Below, piece after piece: positions 32,141-40,864 of a stretch of DNA of 64,000 bases (positions are counted from its first letter, which is position 1; each line of letters starts with the position of its first letter). The DNA comes from Streptomyces sp. NBC_01296. Its GTDB lineage: Bacteria > Actinomycetota > Actinomycetes > Streptomycetales > Streptomycetaceae. Below the pieces are notes generated by a model. That model saw only the letters and a program-made list of their open reading frames with translations. It was not told the origin of the DNA and did no database searches. The stretch lies in contig NZ_CP130720.1 in NCBI RefSeq assembly GCF_035984415.1, positions 2,170,001 to 2,234,000 of the forward strand. Reading direction: 5' to 3'. Made by a program: the position numbers and the translations under genes.

Positions 32141-33075
32141 CCGCCACCGTCGCACACGTCCACGAAGGGACGGACGCGCCCTACGCGCTGTCGCACCTCG
32201 ACGCCCTCGAATCGGAGGCCGTGCACATCTTCCGTGAGGTGGCGGGCGAGTTCGAGAAGCCGGTGATCCTTTTCTCCGGCGGCAAGGACTCCATCGTGAT
32301 GCTGCACCTGGCGCTGAAGGCGTTCGCGCCGGCGCCGGTGCCGTTCACGCTGCTGCACGTGGACACCGGGCACAACTTCCCCGAGGTCCTCGACTACCGC
32401 GACCGGGCCGTGGCGCAGCACAACCTGCGCCTGCACGTGGCCTCCGTCCAGGAGTACATCGACGCCGGCAAGCTGCGCGAGCGTCCCGACGGGGTCCGCA
32501 ACCCGCTGCAGACCGTCCCCCTCACGGAGGCGATCCAGCAGCTCAAGTTCGACGCCGTGTTCGGCGGCGGCCGCCGTGACGAGGAGAAGGCCCGCGCCAA
32601 GGAGCGCGTCTTCTCCCTGCGCGACGAGTTCTCCCAGTGGGACCCGCGCCGCCAGCGCCCCGAGCTGTGGCAGCTCTACAACGGCCGCCACGCCCCGGGC
32701 GAGCACGTGCGCGTGTTCCCGCTGTCCAACTGGACCGAGCTGGACGTGTGGCAGTACATCGCCCGCGAGGGCATCGAGCTGCCGGAGATCTACTTCGCGC
32801 ACGAGCGCGAGGTCTTCCAGCGCAACGGCATGTGGCTGACGGCCGGCGAGTGGGGCGGCCCGAAGGAGGGCGAGACGCCGCAGAAGCGCCTCATCCGCTA
32901 CCGCACCGTCGGTGACATGTCCTGCACCGGTGCCGTCGACTCCGACGCCACCACGCTGGACGCCGTGATCACCGAGATCGCCGCCTCCCGGCTGACCGAG
33001 CGGGGTGCGACCCGCGCCGACGACAAGATGTCCGAGGCCGCGATGGAAGACCGCAAGCGCGAAGGGTACTTCTAG
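32137..33075 (+). CDS. cysD: sulfate adenylyltransferase subunit 2
   Basis: 312-aa catalytic subunit of ATP sulfurylase, which makes APS from sulfate and ATP, driven by the GTPase subunit CysN. It has the PP-loop ATP-pyrophosphatase motif LFSGGKDSIVML (about residues 46-57), HVDTGHNFPEVLDYRD, FGGGRRDEEKARAKER (about 143-158) and the C-terminal RYRTVGDMSCTGAV, all standard CysD landmarks. The length matches E. coli CysD (302 aa). It overlaps cysC by 4 nt and is 2 nt ahead of cysN, so the three genes are translated as a unit. Confidence 0.97.
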   Translation: MTATVAHVHEGTDAPYALSHLDALESEAVHIFREVAGEFEKPVILFSGGKDSIVMLHLALKAFAPAPVPFTLLHVDTGHNFPEVLDYRDRAVAQHNLRLHVASVQEYIDAGKLRERPDGVRNPLQTVPLTEAIQQLKFDAVFGGGRRDEEKARAKERVFSLRDEFSQWDPRRQRPELWQLYNGRHAPGEHVRVFPLSNWTELDVWQYIAREGIELPEIYFAHEREVFQRNGMWLTAGEWGGPKEGETPQKRLIRYRTVGDMSCTGAVDSDATTLDAVITEIAASRLTERGATRADDKMSEAAMEDRKREGYF

Positions 33076-33077
33076 AA

Positions 33078-34418
33078 ATGACCTCCACCACCGAGCAGTT
33101 CGCCGACGTTTCGGCGACCACGCTGCTGCGCTTCGCGACCGCCGGCTCCGTCGACGACGGCAAGTCCACGCTGGTCGGACGACTGCTGCACGACTCCAAG
33201 TCGGTCCTGACGGACCAGCTGGAGGCCGTCGAGGCCGTGTCCGCCCAGCGCGGCCAGGACACCCCCGACCTGGCGCTGCTGACCGACGGCCTGCGGGCCG
33301 AGCGGGAGCAGGGCATCACCATCGACGTCGCGTACCGCTACTTCGCCACCGCGCGCCGCCGGTTCATCCTCGCCGACACCCCGGGGCACGTGCAGTACAC
33401 CCGGAACATGGTCACCGGCGCCTCCACCGCCGACCTGGCCGTGGTCCTGGTCGACGCCCGCAACGGCGTGATCGAGCAGACCCGCCGGCACGCCGCCGTC
33501 GCGGCCCTGCTGCGCGTCCCGCACGTGGTGCTGGCCGTCAACAAGATGGACCTGGTGGACTACGAGGAGTCGGTCTTCGCCTCGATCGCCGAGGAGTTCA
33601 CCGCGTACGCCTCGGACCTGGGCGTCCCGGAGATCACCGCGATCCCGATCTCGGCGCTCGCCGGGGACAACGTGGTCGAGCCCTCCGCCCACATGGACTG
33701 GTACGGCGGACCGACCGTGCTGGAGCACCTGGAGACCGTCCCGGTCAGCCACGACCTCACCACCTGCCCGGCGCGTTTCCCGGTGCAGTACGTGATCCGC
33801 CCGCAGACCGCCGAGCACCCCGACTACCGCGGCTACGCGGGCCAGATCGCCTCCGGTGTGCTGCGCGTCGGCGAGCCGGTCACGGTCCTGCCGTCGGGCC
33901 GCACCTCGGTCATCGCCGGGATCGACGCGCTCGGCGAGAGCGTGGACATCGCCTGGGCGCCGCAGTCGGTGACGGTGCGTCTGGCGGACGACATCGACAT
34001 CTCGCGCGGCGATCTGATCGCGCCGTCCGCGAACCCGCCGGCCACCACGCAGGACGTCGTCGCCACGGTCTGCCACGTCGCGGACCAGCCGCTGGCCGTC
34101 GGCGCGCGGGTGCTGCTCAAGCACACCACGCGCACGGTCAAGGCGATCGTCAAGGAGATCCCCTCGCGGCTGACCCTGGACGACCTGTCCCAGCACCCGA
34201 ACCCCGGGCAGCTGGTGGCCAACGACATCGGCCGCGTCGTCGTACGGACCGCCGAGCCGCTCGCGCTCGACGCGTACGCCGACTCGCGCCGTACCGGGTC
34301 CTTCCTGCTGATCGACCCGGCCGACGGAACCACCCTGGCGGCGGGCATGGCCGGCGAGTCCTTCGCCTCCCAGGCCCGCACCACCGTCCAGGCGGATGAC
34401 GAAGGCTGGGACTTCTAA
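33078..34418 (+). CDS. cysN: sulfate adenylyltransferase subunit 1 (GTPase)
   Basis: 446-aa EF-Tu-like GTPase that powers APS synthesis by CysD. G-motifs: GSVDDGKSTLVGRLL (G1, about residues 18-32), ADTPGHVQYTRNM (G3, about 100-112) and NKMD (G4, about 155-158). Beta-barrel domains II/III follow. There is no C-terminal CysC fusion, unlike the bifunctional CysNC of many mycobacteria; the kinase is the separate cysC gene. A perfect 9-bp hairpin and a second Cys-containing uORF follow before the sulfonate transporter genes. Confidence 0.97.
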   Translation: MTSTTEQFADVSATTLLRFATAGSVDDGKSTLVGRLLHDSKSVLTDQLEAVEAVSAQRGQDTPDLALLTDGLRAEREQGITIDVAYRYFATARRRFILADTPGHVQYTRNMVTGASTADLAVVLVDARNGVIEQTRRHAAVAALLRVPHVVLAVNKMDLVDYEESVFASIAEEFTAYASDLGVPEITAIPISALAGDNVVEPSAHMDWYGGPTVLEHLETVPVSHDLTTCPARFPVQYVIRPQTAEHPDYRGYAGQIASGVLRVGEPVTVLPSGRTSVIAGIDALGESVDIAWAPQSVTVRLADDIDISRGDLIAPSANPPATTQDVVATVCHVADQPLAVGARVLLKHTTRTVKAIVKEIPSRLTLDDLSQHPNPGQLVANDIGRVVVRTAEPLALDAYADSRRTGSFLLIDPADGTTLAAGMAGESFASQARTTVQADDEGWDF

Positions 34419-34457
34419 CCCATGCTCTGCGACATCTACTCGACCTTCGCCAAGGAG

Positions 34458-34482
34458 GGCGGCCGCGTAGGCAGCGGCCGCC
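34458..34482 (+). terminator. hairpin between cysN and ssuA (terminator or attenuator)
   Basis: Perfect 9-bp stem GGCGGCCGC/GCGGCCGCC with a 7-nt loop, 39 nt past the cysN stop and 28 nt before the small ORF leading into ssuA. No U-tract. It may end the cys transcript or modulate read-through into the transporter genes. Confidence 0.7.
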
Positions 34483-34510
34483 TCGGCAGCGGACAGGGAG
34501 GAGTGGCGCG

Positions 34511-34606
34511 ATGTGCGCGATGACGTACGCGCACTGCATGCGCGCCCTCACCCTCCACGAACTGCGTTACCTGTCCTTGCTCCACAGACGAAGACGTGCG
34601 TCATGA
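34511..34606 (+). CDS. 31-aa Cys-containing uORF upstream of ssuA
   Basis: Starts at ATG 34511 with a strong AGGGAGGAG Shine-Dalgarno at 34496-34504 and ends at 34606, 27 nt before ssuA. The product opens MCAMTYAHCMRAL, with cysteines at positions 2 and 9, and ends in an Arg-rich RRRRAS tail. Placement between the cys genes and the sulfonate transporter plus early Cys codons suggests a second cysteine-sensing leader. It does not share the VSRRHVDL core of the first leader. A nearby frame at 34422 has no ribosome-binding site and is not counted. Confidence 0.55.
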   Translation: MCAMTYAHCMRALTLHELRYLSLLHRRRRAS

Positions 34607-34633
34607 GATGACGCAACGAGAGGAAGCCCTCCC

Positions 34634-35779
34634 GTGCCTGCCACCGGTACCACCCGCACCGTGTTCTCCCCGTCCGGCCTGCGCCGCAGCGTTGTCGCCG
34701 CCGCCCTGCCGCTCCTGATCGGCGCGCTCGCCTCCTGCGGATACGGCTCCCAGGCCGAGAAGCCCGCCGGCGCGGACGCCAAGAAGGCCGGCGCGGCCGC
34801 CGACGGAGCGAAGCTCTCGGCCTCCGAGGTCCGTATCGGGTACTTCCCGAACCTGACGCACGCGACCGCGCTGGTCGGCATCCAGGAAGGCCTGATCGCC
34901 AAGGAGCTCGGCTCCACCGCGATCAAGCCGCAGACGTTCAACGCCGGCCCGTCCGAGATCGAGGCCCTCAACGGGGGCTCTCTCGACATCGGCTTCATCG
35001 GCCCCTCGCCGTCGATCAACGGCTACGTGAAGTCCAAGAGCACCAACCTGCGGATCGTCTCCGGTTCCGCGTCCGGCGGCGTGAAGCTCGTCGTGAACCC
35101 GGACAAGATCAAGACCCTGGACGACATCAAGGGCAAGAAGATCGCCACCCCGCAGAAGGGGAACACGCAGGACGTCGCGTTCCTCAACTGGATCGGCGAG
35201 AAGGGCTGGAAGGTCGACCCGGAGTCCGGCAAGGGTGACGTCTCCGTCGTCCGTACGGACAACAAGGTGACCCCGGACGCCTTCAAACAGGGTTCGATCG
35301 ACGGCGCCTGGGTGCCGGAGCCGACCGCCTCCAAGCTGGTCGCCGACGGCGGCTCCGTCCTCCTCGACGAGACCGACCTGTGGCCCGACAAGAAGTTCGT
35401 GATCACGAACGTCATCGTGTCGCAGAAGTTCCTCAAGGAGCACCCGGACGTCGTCGAGGCCGTACTGCGCGGCACGGTGAAGACCAACGACTGGATCAAC
35501 GCCAACCCCGACAAGGCGAAGGCCTCCGCCAACGCGGCGCTCAAGACGCTCAGCGGCAAGGAGCTCGAGCCCTCGGTCATCGACCCGGCGTGGAAGAGCA
35601 TCCTCGTCACCGACGACCCGCTGGCGTCCACGCTGAAGACCGAGTCCGACTGGGCGGTCAAGGCCAAGCTCATCGAGCAGCCCGACCTCGCCGGCGTCTA
35701 CGACCTGACGCTCCTGAACAAGGTCCTCAAGGCCGCCGGCAAGCCCGAGGTCTCCGACGCCGGTCTCGGCGTCAAGTAA
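34634..35779 (+). CDS. ssuA: aliphatic sulfonate ABC transporter, substrate-binding lipoprotein
   Basis: 381-aa periplasmic-type binding protein (SsuA/TauA/NMT1 class), here a lipoprotein: signal peptide with lipobox LIGALASC, Cys36 being the lipidation site. The mature part has VRIGYFPNLTHATALVGIQEG, NAGPSEIEALNGGSLDIGFIGPSPSINGY and a later PQKGNTQDVAFLNWI, the usual ligand-lobe segments. It delivers sulfonates (or taurine-like compounds) to the SsuBC transporter as a sulfur source. The GTG start at 34634 follows AGGAAG. First gene of the transporter trio; with the cys genes upstream, control by sulfur status is likely. Confidence 0.92.
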   Translation: MPATGTTRTVFSPSGLRRSVVAAALPLLIGALASCGYGSQAEKPAGADAKKAGAAADGAKLSASEVRIGYFPNLTHATALVGIQEGLIAKELGSTAIKPQTFNAGPSEIEALNGGSLDIGFIGPSPSINGYVKSKSTNLRIVSGSASGGVKLVVNPDKIKTLDDIKGKKIATPQKGNTQDVAFLNWIGEKGWKVDPESGKGDVSVVRTDNKVTPDAFKQGSIDGAWVPEPTASKLVADGGSVLLDETDLWPDKKFVITNVIVSQKFLKEHPDVVEAVLRGTVKTNDWINANPDKAKASANAALKTLSGKELEPSVIDPAWKSILVTDDPLASTLKTESDWAVKAKLIEQPDLAGVYDLTLLNKVLKAAGKPEVSDAGLGVK

Positions 35780-35812
35780 GCCCGTCCGTACGAACCCCAG
35801 GAGGTGACGACC

Positions 35813-36604
35813 ATGGCCACCACACTCGCCAAGGCTGCCGAGGGCACGGTAGCGGAGCAGACGCACGCCGCCCGGATCGAGCACGTCTCGAAGTCCTTCC
35901 CCGGTCCGGCCGGATCGCAGCTCGTCCTGGACGACATCAGCCTCGATGTCGCGCCCGGCGAGTTCGTCACCATCCTGGGAGCCTCCGGGTGCGGGAAGTC
36001 CACCCTGCTCAACCTGGTCGCCGGACTCGACAAGCCCAGCGCGGGCACCATCGAGACCGCCGGACGGCCCGCCCTGATGTTCCAGGAGCACGCCCTCTTC
36101 CCCTGGCTCACCGCGGGCAAGAACATCGAACTCGCCCTGCGCCTGCGCGGGGTGGCCAAGGCCGACCGCAAGCCCGAGGCCGAGCGGCTGCTGGAACTGG
36201 TCCGCCTCGGCGGCGCCTACGGCAAGCGGGTCCACGAACTGTCCGGCGGCATGCGCCAGCGCGTCGCCCTGGCCCGCGCCCTCGCCCAGGACAGCCGGCT
36301 CCTGCTGATGGACGAGCCCTTCGCGGCCCTGGACGCCATCACCCGCGACGTGCTGCACGGCGAGCTCACCCGCATCTGGGCCGAGACCGACGTCTCCGTC
36401 CTCTTCGTCACCCACAACGTGCGCGAGGCCGTCCGCCTCGCCCAGCGCGTGGTCCTGCTCTCCTCACGGCCCGGCCGCATCGCCAAGGAATGGACCGTGG
36501 ACATCCCGCAGCCGCGCCGCATCGAGGACGCGGACGTCGCGGAACTGTCCGTCGAAATCACTGAACACCTGCGTGGGGAGATCCGCCGCCATGGCCAGCA
36601 CTGA
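35813..36604 (+). CDS. ssuB: aliphatic sulfonate ABC transporter, ATP-binding protein
   Basis: 263-aa ABC ATPase. Walker A GASGCGKSTLL (about residues 60-70), Q-loop LMFQEHALFPWLT, signature ELSGGMRQRVALARALA (about 141-157), Walker B LLLMDEPFAALD and switch His in FVTHNVREAV are all intact. It energises import by SsuC. ATG 35813 follows an excellent AGGAGGTGA ribosome-binding site. Its 3' end overlaps ssuC by 14 nt. Ion-specific relatives such as nitrate or taurine ATPases share this sequence class, so the sulfonate assignment rests on the neighbours. Confidence 0.93.
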   Translation: MATTLAKAAEGTVAEQTHAARIEHVSKSFPGPAGSQLVLDDISLDVAPGEFVTILGASGCGKSTLLNLVAGLDKPSAGTIETAGRPALMFQEHALFPWLTAGKNIELALRLRGVAKADRKPEAERLLELVRLGGAYGKRVHELSGGMRQRVALARALAQDSRLLLMDEPFAALDAITRDVLHGELTRIWAETDVSVLFVTHNVREAVRLAQRVVLLSSRPGRIAKEWTVDIPQPRRIEDADVAELSVEITEHLRGEIRRHGQH

Positions 36605-37493
36605 CACCACCCCGAAGGCCGCGGCGGGCGCCAGGAGCGACGACCTGGCCGGCCTGGAAGCCGGCCTGGACGCGCTCGACGCGGTCCAGACCCACCGCAC
36701 CCCCGCCCGCGAGGTCCTCGTCAAGAAGATCCTGCCGCCGGTCATCGCCGTCGGCCTGGTCCTGCTGGTGTGGCAGATCCTCGTCGCGGCGAAGGTCACC
36801 GACGAGACGAAGCTGCCCGCGCTGTCCGCGGTCTGGGACAGCCTGTCCCAGATGTGGCTCAAGGGCACCCTGCTCGAGGTCATCTGGACCAGCGTCTCCC
36901 GCGGCCTGCTCGGCTTCCTGCTCGCCCTGGCCATCGGCACCCCGCTCGGCCTGATCGTCGCCCGCGTCACATTCGTCCGCGCCGCGATCGGCCCCATCCT
37001 CCAAGGCCTGCAGTCCCTGCCCTCCGTCGCCTGGGTACCCCCGGCCGTCCTCTGGTTCGGCCTCAACGACGCCATGATGTACACGGTCATCCTCCTCGGA
37101 GCCGTCCCCTCCATCGCCAACGGCCTCGTCTCCGGCATCGACCAGATCCCCCCGCTCTACCTGCGCGCCGGCCGCACCCTCGGCGCCACCGGCCTCCAGG
37201 GCGCCCGCCACGTCGTCATGCCCGCCGCCCTCCCCGGCTACCTCGCCGGCCTCAAGCAAGGCTGGGCCTTCTCCTGGCGCTCCCTCATGGCCGCCGAGAT
37301 CATCGCCAGCTCCCCCGACCTCGGCCTCGGCCTCGGCCAACTCCTCGAAAACGGCCGCAACAACATCGACCTCCCCGGCGTGTTCCTCGCAATCATCCTC
37401 ATCCTCGTCGTCGGCATCGCCATCGACCTGCTGATCTTCAGCCCCGTCGAACGGTGGGTACTGCGCAGCCGCGGCCTGCTGGTGAAGGGCTGA
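36591..37493 (+). CDS. ssuC: aliphatic sulfonate ABC transporter, permease
   Basis: 300-aa inner-membrane permease with about six helices between residues 45 and 290 (ILPPVIAVGLVLLVWQILVAA first, ILILVVGIAIDLLIFSPV last) after a soluble N-tail of about 40 residues. The cytoplasmic EAA-type coupling loop is present as RAGRTLGATGLQGARHVVMPAALP (about residues 192-215). It starts at ATG 36591 inside the end of ssuB (14-nt overlap), so translation is coupled. The chelatase gene follows 5 nt after its stop. Confidence 0.93.
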   Translation: MASTDTTPKAAAGARSDDLAGLEAGLDALDAVQTHRTPAREVLVKKILPPVIAVGLVLLVWQILVAAKVTDETKLPALSAVWDSLSQMWLKGTLLEVIWTSVSRGLLGFLLALAIGTPLGLIVARVTFVRAAIGPILQGLQSLPSVAWVPPAVLWFGLNDAMMYTVILLGAVPSIANGLVSGIDQIPPLYLRAGRTLGATGLQGARHVVMPAALPGYLAGLKQGWAFSWRSLMAAEIIASSPDLGLGLGQLLENGRNNIDLPGVFLAIILILVVGIAIDLLIFSPVERWVLRSRGLLVKG

Positions 37494-37498
37494 CCGGC

Positions 37499-38248
37499 AT
37501 GCCCCCCGTCCTGCTGGTCATAGCCCACGGCAGCCGCGACCCGCGGCACGCGGCGACCGTGCACGCCCTCACCCGGCGGGTGCGGGCGCTGCGGCCCGGG
37601 CTGCGGGTGGAGACGGCGTTCCTGGACTTCGACACCCCGACGGTGGCGCAGGTGACCTGCGCCCTGTACCGGTCCGGCGTACGGGAGGTCGTGGCCCTCC
37701 CGCTGCTCCTGACCCGGGCGTTCCATGCGAAGTCCGACATACCCGCGGTGCTGGCCGAGGCCACGTCCCACTTGCCGGACCTCTCCGTCCGCATCGCGGA
37801 CGTCCTCGGCCCGTCCCCGCTGCTGGTCGGCGCCCTGGAGCGCCGCCTCGCGGAAGCGGGTCTCACCCCGGCGGACCGCGCCACCACCGGTGTGGTGCTC
37901 GCGTCCGCCGGTTCCTCCGACCCGGAGGCGATCGCAGTGATCGCTGAAATCGCGCGGGAGTGGCGGCACACCGGTTGGTGCGCCGTGCGGCCTGCGTTCG
38001 CCTCCGCTGCTCTGCCCCGTACGGAGGACGCCGTACGGGCCCTGCACGCCGAGGGCGTCCGCCGGGTGGCGGTGGCCCCGTACGTCATCGCCCCCGGGCG
38101 CCTGCCGGACCGTATCGCGGCGGGCGCGGAAGCCGCCGGGGCGGATCTGGTGTCCGGCGTGCTCGGCGCGGCCCCCGAACTGGCCCGCCTGCTCCTGCGC
38201 CGCTACGACACGGCGCAGCGCAGCGTGCCGCTCCTCGCCGCGGCCTGA
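37499..38248 (+). CDS. sirohydrochlorin chelatase (CbiX/SirB-like)
   Basis: 249-aa protein made of two CbiX repeats. The N-terminal half carries the metal/tetrapyrrole histidines in IAHGSRDPRH (His10) and LLLTRAFHAKSDIP (about His76); the second half keeps the fold with different residues (VVLASAGSSDPEA, VAPYVIAPGRLPDRI). It inserts Fe(II) (or Co) into sirohydrochlorin. At the end of the sulfur locus it most probably completes the siroheme needed by the sulfite reductase at the other end; a cobalamin role is possible but no cob genes are near. ATG 37499 is 5 nt after ssuC. Confidence 0.93.
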   Translation: MPPVLLVIAHGSRDPRHAATVHALTRRVRALRPGLRVETAFLDFDTPTVAQVTCALYRSGVREVVALPLLLTRAFHAKSDIPAVLAEATSHLPDLSVRIADVLGPSPLLVGALERRLAEAGLTPADRATTGVVLASAGSSDPEAIAVIAEIAREWRHTGWCAVRPAFASAALPRTEDAVRALHAEGVRRVAVAPYVIAPGRLPDRIAAGAEAAGADLVSGVLGAAPELARLLLRRYDTAQRSVPLLAAA

Positions 38249-38360
38249 TTCTCGTTCGAGCGAACCAAGGGCTCGGTCCAGTGGATCATGGGTAGTCCAG
38301 CCGCGAGGTTCCGTGCATCACACAACGGGATCGATCGTCCTGGCCGCCCCTGGAGGGCAG

Positions 38361-38804
38361 ATGTCCATGTCACGCCGTACGCGCAGCTTCCTCACCACGT
38401 CCGCCGCCGCCCTGATCCTGTCCGTCGCGGGGGCGGGTCTCACCGCCCCCGCGAACGCCGCACCCGCGAGCGCAGCGAGCGCCGGGCGGGAGGCCCGCGC
38501 GGCGGCGTTCTTCAACGCCAGTGGGGTCTGGACCATCTTCCAGACCAACGCCACCGTGCGGATCGACGTGCGACAGGACGCCGCGGGGAACCTCTTCGGA
38601 ACCACGTCGTCCGGAGGCACCGTGGGGACCCTGCAGGAGGGCGCCGTCACCGGGAACGACATCTACTTCATCGTCCAGTGGAACCACGGGCCCAGGGGCC
38701 GGTACACCGGCACCCGCGGCGCGGACGGCCGGCTCTCCGGCCTCACGGTCGACCTGAACAACCCGTCCAGCCAGTCCTCCTGGCGCAGCGACCGCACGTT
38801 CTGA
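38361..38804 (+). CDS. small secreted protein of unknown function
   Basis: 147-aa protein from ATG 38361, which has GGAGGGCAG directly upstream; an ATG two codons later is equally possible. Signal peptide: SRRTRSF basic start, LTTSAAALILSVAGAGLTAP core, cleavage after ANA near residue 35. The mature part of about 110 residues has alternating beta-strand character with NGT-like and GxxxG turns (VRIDVRQDAAGNLFGTTSSGG, YFIVQWNHGPRGRYTGTR), suggesting a single beta-barrel domain. No cysteine and no enzymatic motif. Not recognised. Confidence 0.8.
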   Translation: MSMSRRTRSFLTTSAAALILSVAGAGLTAPANAAPASAASAGREARAAAFFNASGVWTIFQTNATVRIDVRQDAAGNLFGTTSSGGTVGTLQEGAVTGNDIYFIVQWNHGPRGRYTGTRGADGRLSGLTVDLNNPSSQSSWRSDRTF

Positions 38805-38826
38805 CGCACTCCGTCCGCCGCCCGGC

Positions 38827-39834
38827 CTACGCCCTGGTCGCCGCCTCGTCGGCCAGGGCCGTCAGGTCCTCGATGGACATGGCGCCCGGTGGGAGGCCTT
38901 CGCGGGCGAAGATGTTCGCCGCGTGGCGCAGGGTGTCGTTCACCGGGGTCGGGATCCCGTGCAGGCGCCCCAGCAGGGTGATCTCGCCGTTCAGGTAGTC
39001 CGCCTCGATCGAGCCCGTGCCGCGCCGCAGCGACTGCCAGGACGAGCCGCCCCGCATGCTCCCCCCGGCCGGCTGGTCGACCTTGCCGTCACGGGCCGCC
39101 GACTGCTCCGCGTCCGAGGCGTACGCGATCCCGGCCGCCTCGAGCGCCGCCCGGCCCTCACGCTGCGCCCGCTGCAGCAGCGCCGCCTTCGCCGGGTCGG
39201 GCTCCGGCCCGGTCGTCGCCTGGATCGCGTTGCCCAGGTTGCCCAGCAGCTTCGCGTGCTTCCACCGCATCACGTCCTCGACGACCGGTGCCTCGAAGCC
39301 GGACTTCTCCAGGTCGGCCGCGATCCGCCGGGCCCGCGCATCCGCGCCCCCGGCGGCCAGTCCGATGTGCAGGATGCCCGTCAGCGGCGCGCACAGCGCG
39401 GACACCGCCCCCGGTTCCAGGAACGTGGCGGGCAGCCATACGCAGACCCCGTACACGCGCGCGAAGCGGCGCAGCGCCAGCCGCTCGCTCTCCACCCCGT
39501 TCTGCGCGCACAGCACCGGCAGCCGCTGCGCCGCCGTGCCGCCGCCCGCCACCTCCGCGTCGCCCCACGCATCGAGCGCGGTGATCGCGTCCTGGGTCTT
39601 CACGGTCAGCAGCAGTACGTCGTCCGGCCGCAGTTCACCCAGCTCCGCCGGGCCCGAGACCACGGGGATCCGGTGCACCCGGGCCCCGTCCGCCGTCGTG
39701 AGCCGCAGCCCGTCCGCCGCGAGGGACTCCGCGTGCGCGCCGCGCGCGACGAGCACGACCTCCGCGCCCGCTTCCGCCAGCCGTCCGCCGATGGTCGCGC
39801 CGATCGCACCGGCGCCGATGATGATGTAACGCAT
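38827..39834 (-). CDS. ketopantoate reductase family (2-dehydropantoate 2-reductase-like) enzyme
   Basis: 335-aa ApbA/PanE-fold oxidoreductase. Rossmann NADPH site IIIGAGAIGATIGGRLAEAG at the N-terminus, LLLTVKTQD and NGVESE in the central region, catalytic-type Lys in VEDVMRWKHAKLLGNLGNA (about residues 180-198), and the C-terminal helical ApbA_C domain with RGTGSIEADYLNGEI. These match the family, but the paralog group contains enzymes acting on other 2-oxo acids, so panE function is not certain. ATG 39834; divergent from the aldo-keto reductase with 45 bp between starts. Confidence 0.9.
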   Translation of the reverse strand: MRYIIIGAGAIGATIGGRLAEAGAEVVLVARGAHAESLAADGLRLTTADGARVHRIPVVSGPAELGELRPDDVLLLTVKTQDAITALDAWGDAEVAGGGTAAQRLPVLCAQNGVESERLALRRFARVYGVCVWLPATFLEPGAVSALCAPLTGILHIGLAAGGADARARRIAADLEKSGFEAPVVEDVMRWKHAKLLGNLGNAIQATTGPEPDPAKAALLQRAQREGRAALEAAGIAYASDAEQSAARDGKVDQPAGGSMRGGSSWQSLRRGTGSIEADYLNGEITLLGRLHGIPTPVNDTLRHAANIFAREGLPPGAMSIEDLTALADEAATRA

Positions 39835-39879
39835 GGCCAGGAGCCTGGCACATCCGGAGCCCTGAGTTACCGTCGGGGC

Positions 39880-40728
39880 ATGATGGACGACTTGTTCCTT
39901 CTCGGCGGCGATCTCCCCGTACGGCGGCTCGGCCTCGGCACGGGCGGTCTGGTCGGACCCGGCTACTGGGGCCCGCGCGGCAGCCGCGCCGAGGCCCGGG
40001 CCCTGCTGCACACCGCCGTCGACCGGGGTGTCACCTTCCTCGACACCGCCGACAACTACGGCCCCGACCTGGCCGAGGAGCTGATCGCCGAGGCCCTCCA
40101 CCCGTACGGGGAGCAGCTCGTCGTCGCCACGAAGGGCGGGGTGGTGCGCACCGGCCCCGACCGGTGGCATCTCGCCGGGCGTCCCGAGCAGCTGCGGGAG
40201 AGGTGCGAGGCGAGCCTGCGGCGGCTGCGGGTGGAGTGCATCGACCTCTACCAGCTGCACCGCTTCGATCCCTCGGTCCCGATGGCCGAACAGCTGGGCG
40301 CGCTGGCCGGGTTGCAGGAAGAGGGCAAGATCCGGCACATCGGGTTGGACACGGTCACCGCCGAACAGCTGGGCCGGGCGCTGGAGCTCGTCCCGGTCGC
40401 CGCCGTCCAGAACCCGTACAACCTGCTGGACCGGTCGTCGGCGGAGGTGCTCGCGCTGTGCGAGGCGCGGGGGATCGCCTTCCTCCCGTACTACCCCCTG
40501 GGCAGTGGCGTCCTGACCCGCGAGAGCGCGGCCGCGGTGACGGCCGTGGCCGCGGAGCACCGCGCGGGCCCGGGGCAGATCGCGCTGGCCTGGCTGCTGC
40601 ACCGGTCGCCGGTGCTGTGCCCCATGCCGGGCACCGGATCCCCCGTCCACCTGGCCGAGAACATTGACGCGGCAACCATCCACCTGACGTCCGGGGAGCT
40701 GGCCGTCCTCGACGCGCTCGGCCAGTAG
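39880..40728 (+). CDS. aldo/keto reductase
   Basis: 282-aa (alpha/beta)8 NADPH oxidoreductase. Catalytic tetrad residues are visible: Asp and Tyr in TFLDTADNYGPDLAEE (about residues 52-60), Lys in VVATKGGVV (about 86) and His in DLYQLHRFD (about 126). NADPH-binding C-terminal region APGQIALAWLL-like (GPGQIALAWLLHRSPVLCPMPGTGS) is present. The substrate cannot be deduced. ATG 39880 with a following ATG three bases on; it is divergent from the ketopantoate-reductase-like gene, suggesting a shared regulatory region of only 45 bp. Confidence 0.92.
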   Translation: MMDDLFLLGGDLPVRRLGLGTGGLVGPGYWGPRGSRAEARALLHTAVDRGVTFLDTADNYGPDLAEELIAEALHPYGEQLVVATKGGVVRTGPDRWHLAGRPEQLRERCEASLRRLRVECIDLYQLHRFDPSVPMAEQLGALAGLQEEGKIRHIGLDTVTAEQLGRALELVPVAAVQNPYNLLDRSSAEVLALCEARGIAFLPYYPLGSGVLTRESAAAVTAVAAEHRAGPGQIALAWLLHRSPVLCPMPGTGSPVHLAENIDAATIHLTSGELAVLDALGQ

Positions 40729-40864
40729 CCCGGCCGTAGGCTGGAAGGGCACGCACGGAGCGGGGAGCCCCGGTGCGGTTGCGTCGATTTCAACCATCTC
40801 GGGGGCCGGATTCTTCTCGGCGGGGCTTCTCTCGCCTGAACTCCTTGCCTGAAGGGAGCCCCTG

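Noticed and set aside
34422-34523. 34-codon ORF between cysN and the 31-codon uORF
   Set aside because: No ribosome-binding site, and its codons run through the hairpin; the neighbouring 31-codon ORF has a strong Shine-Dalgarno.
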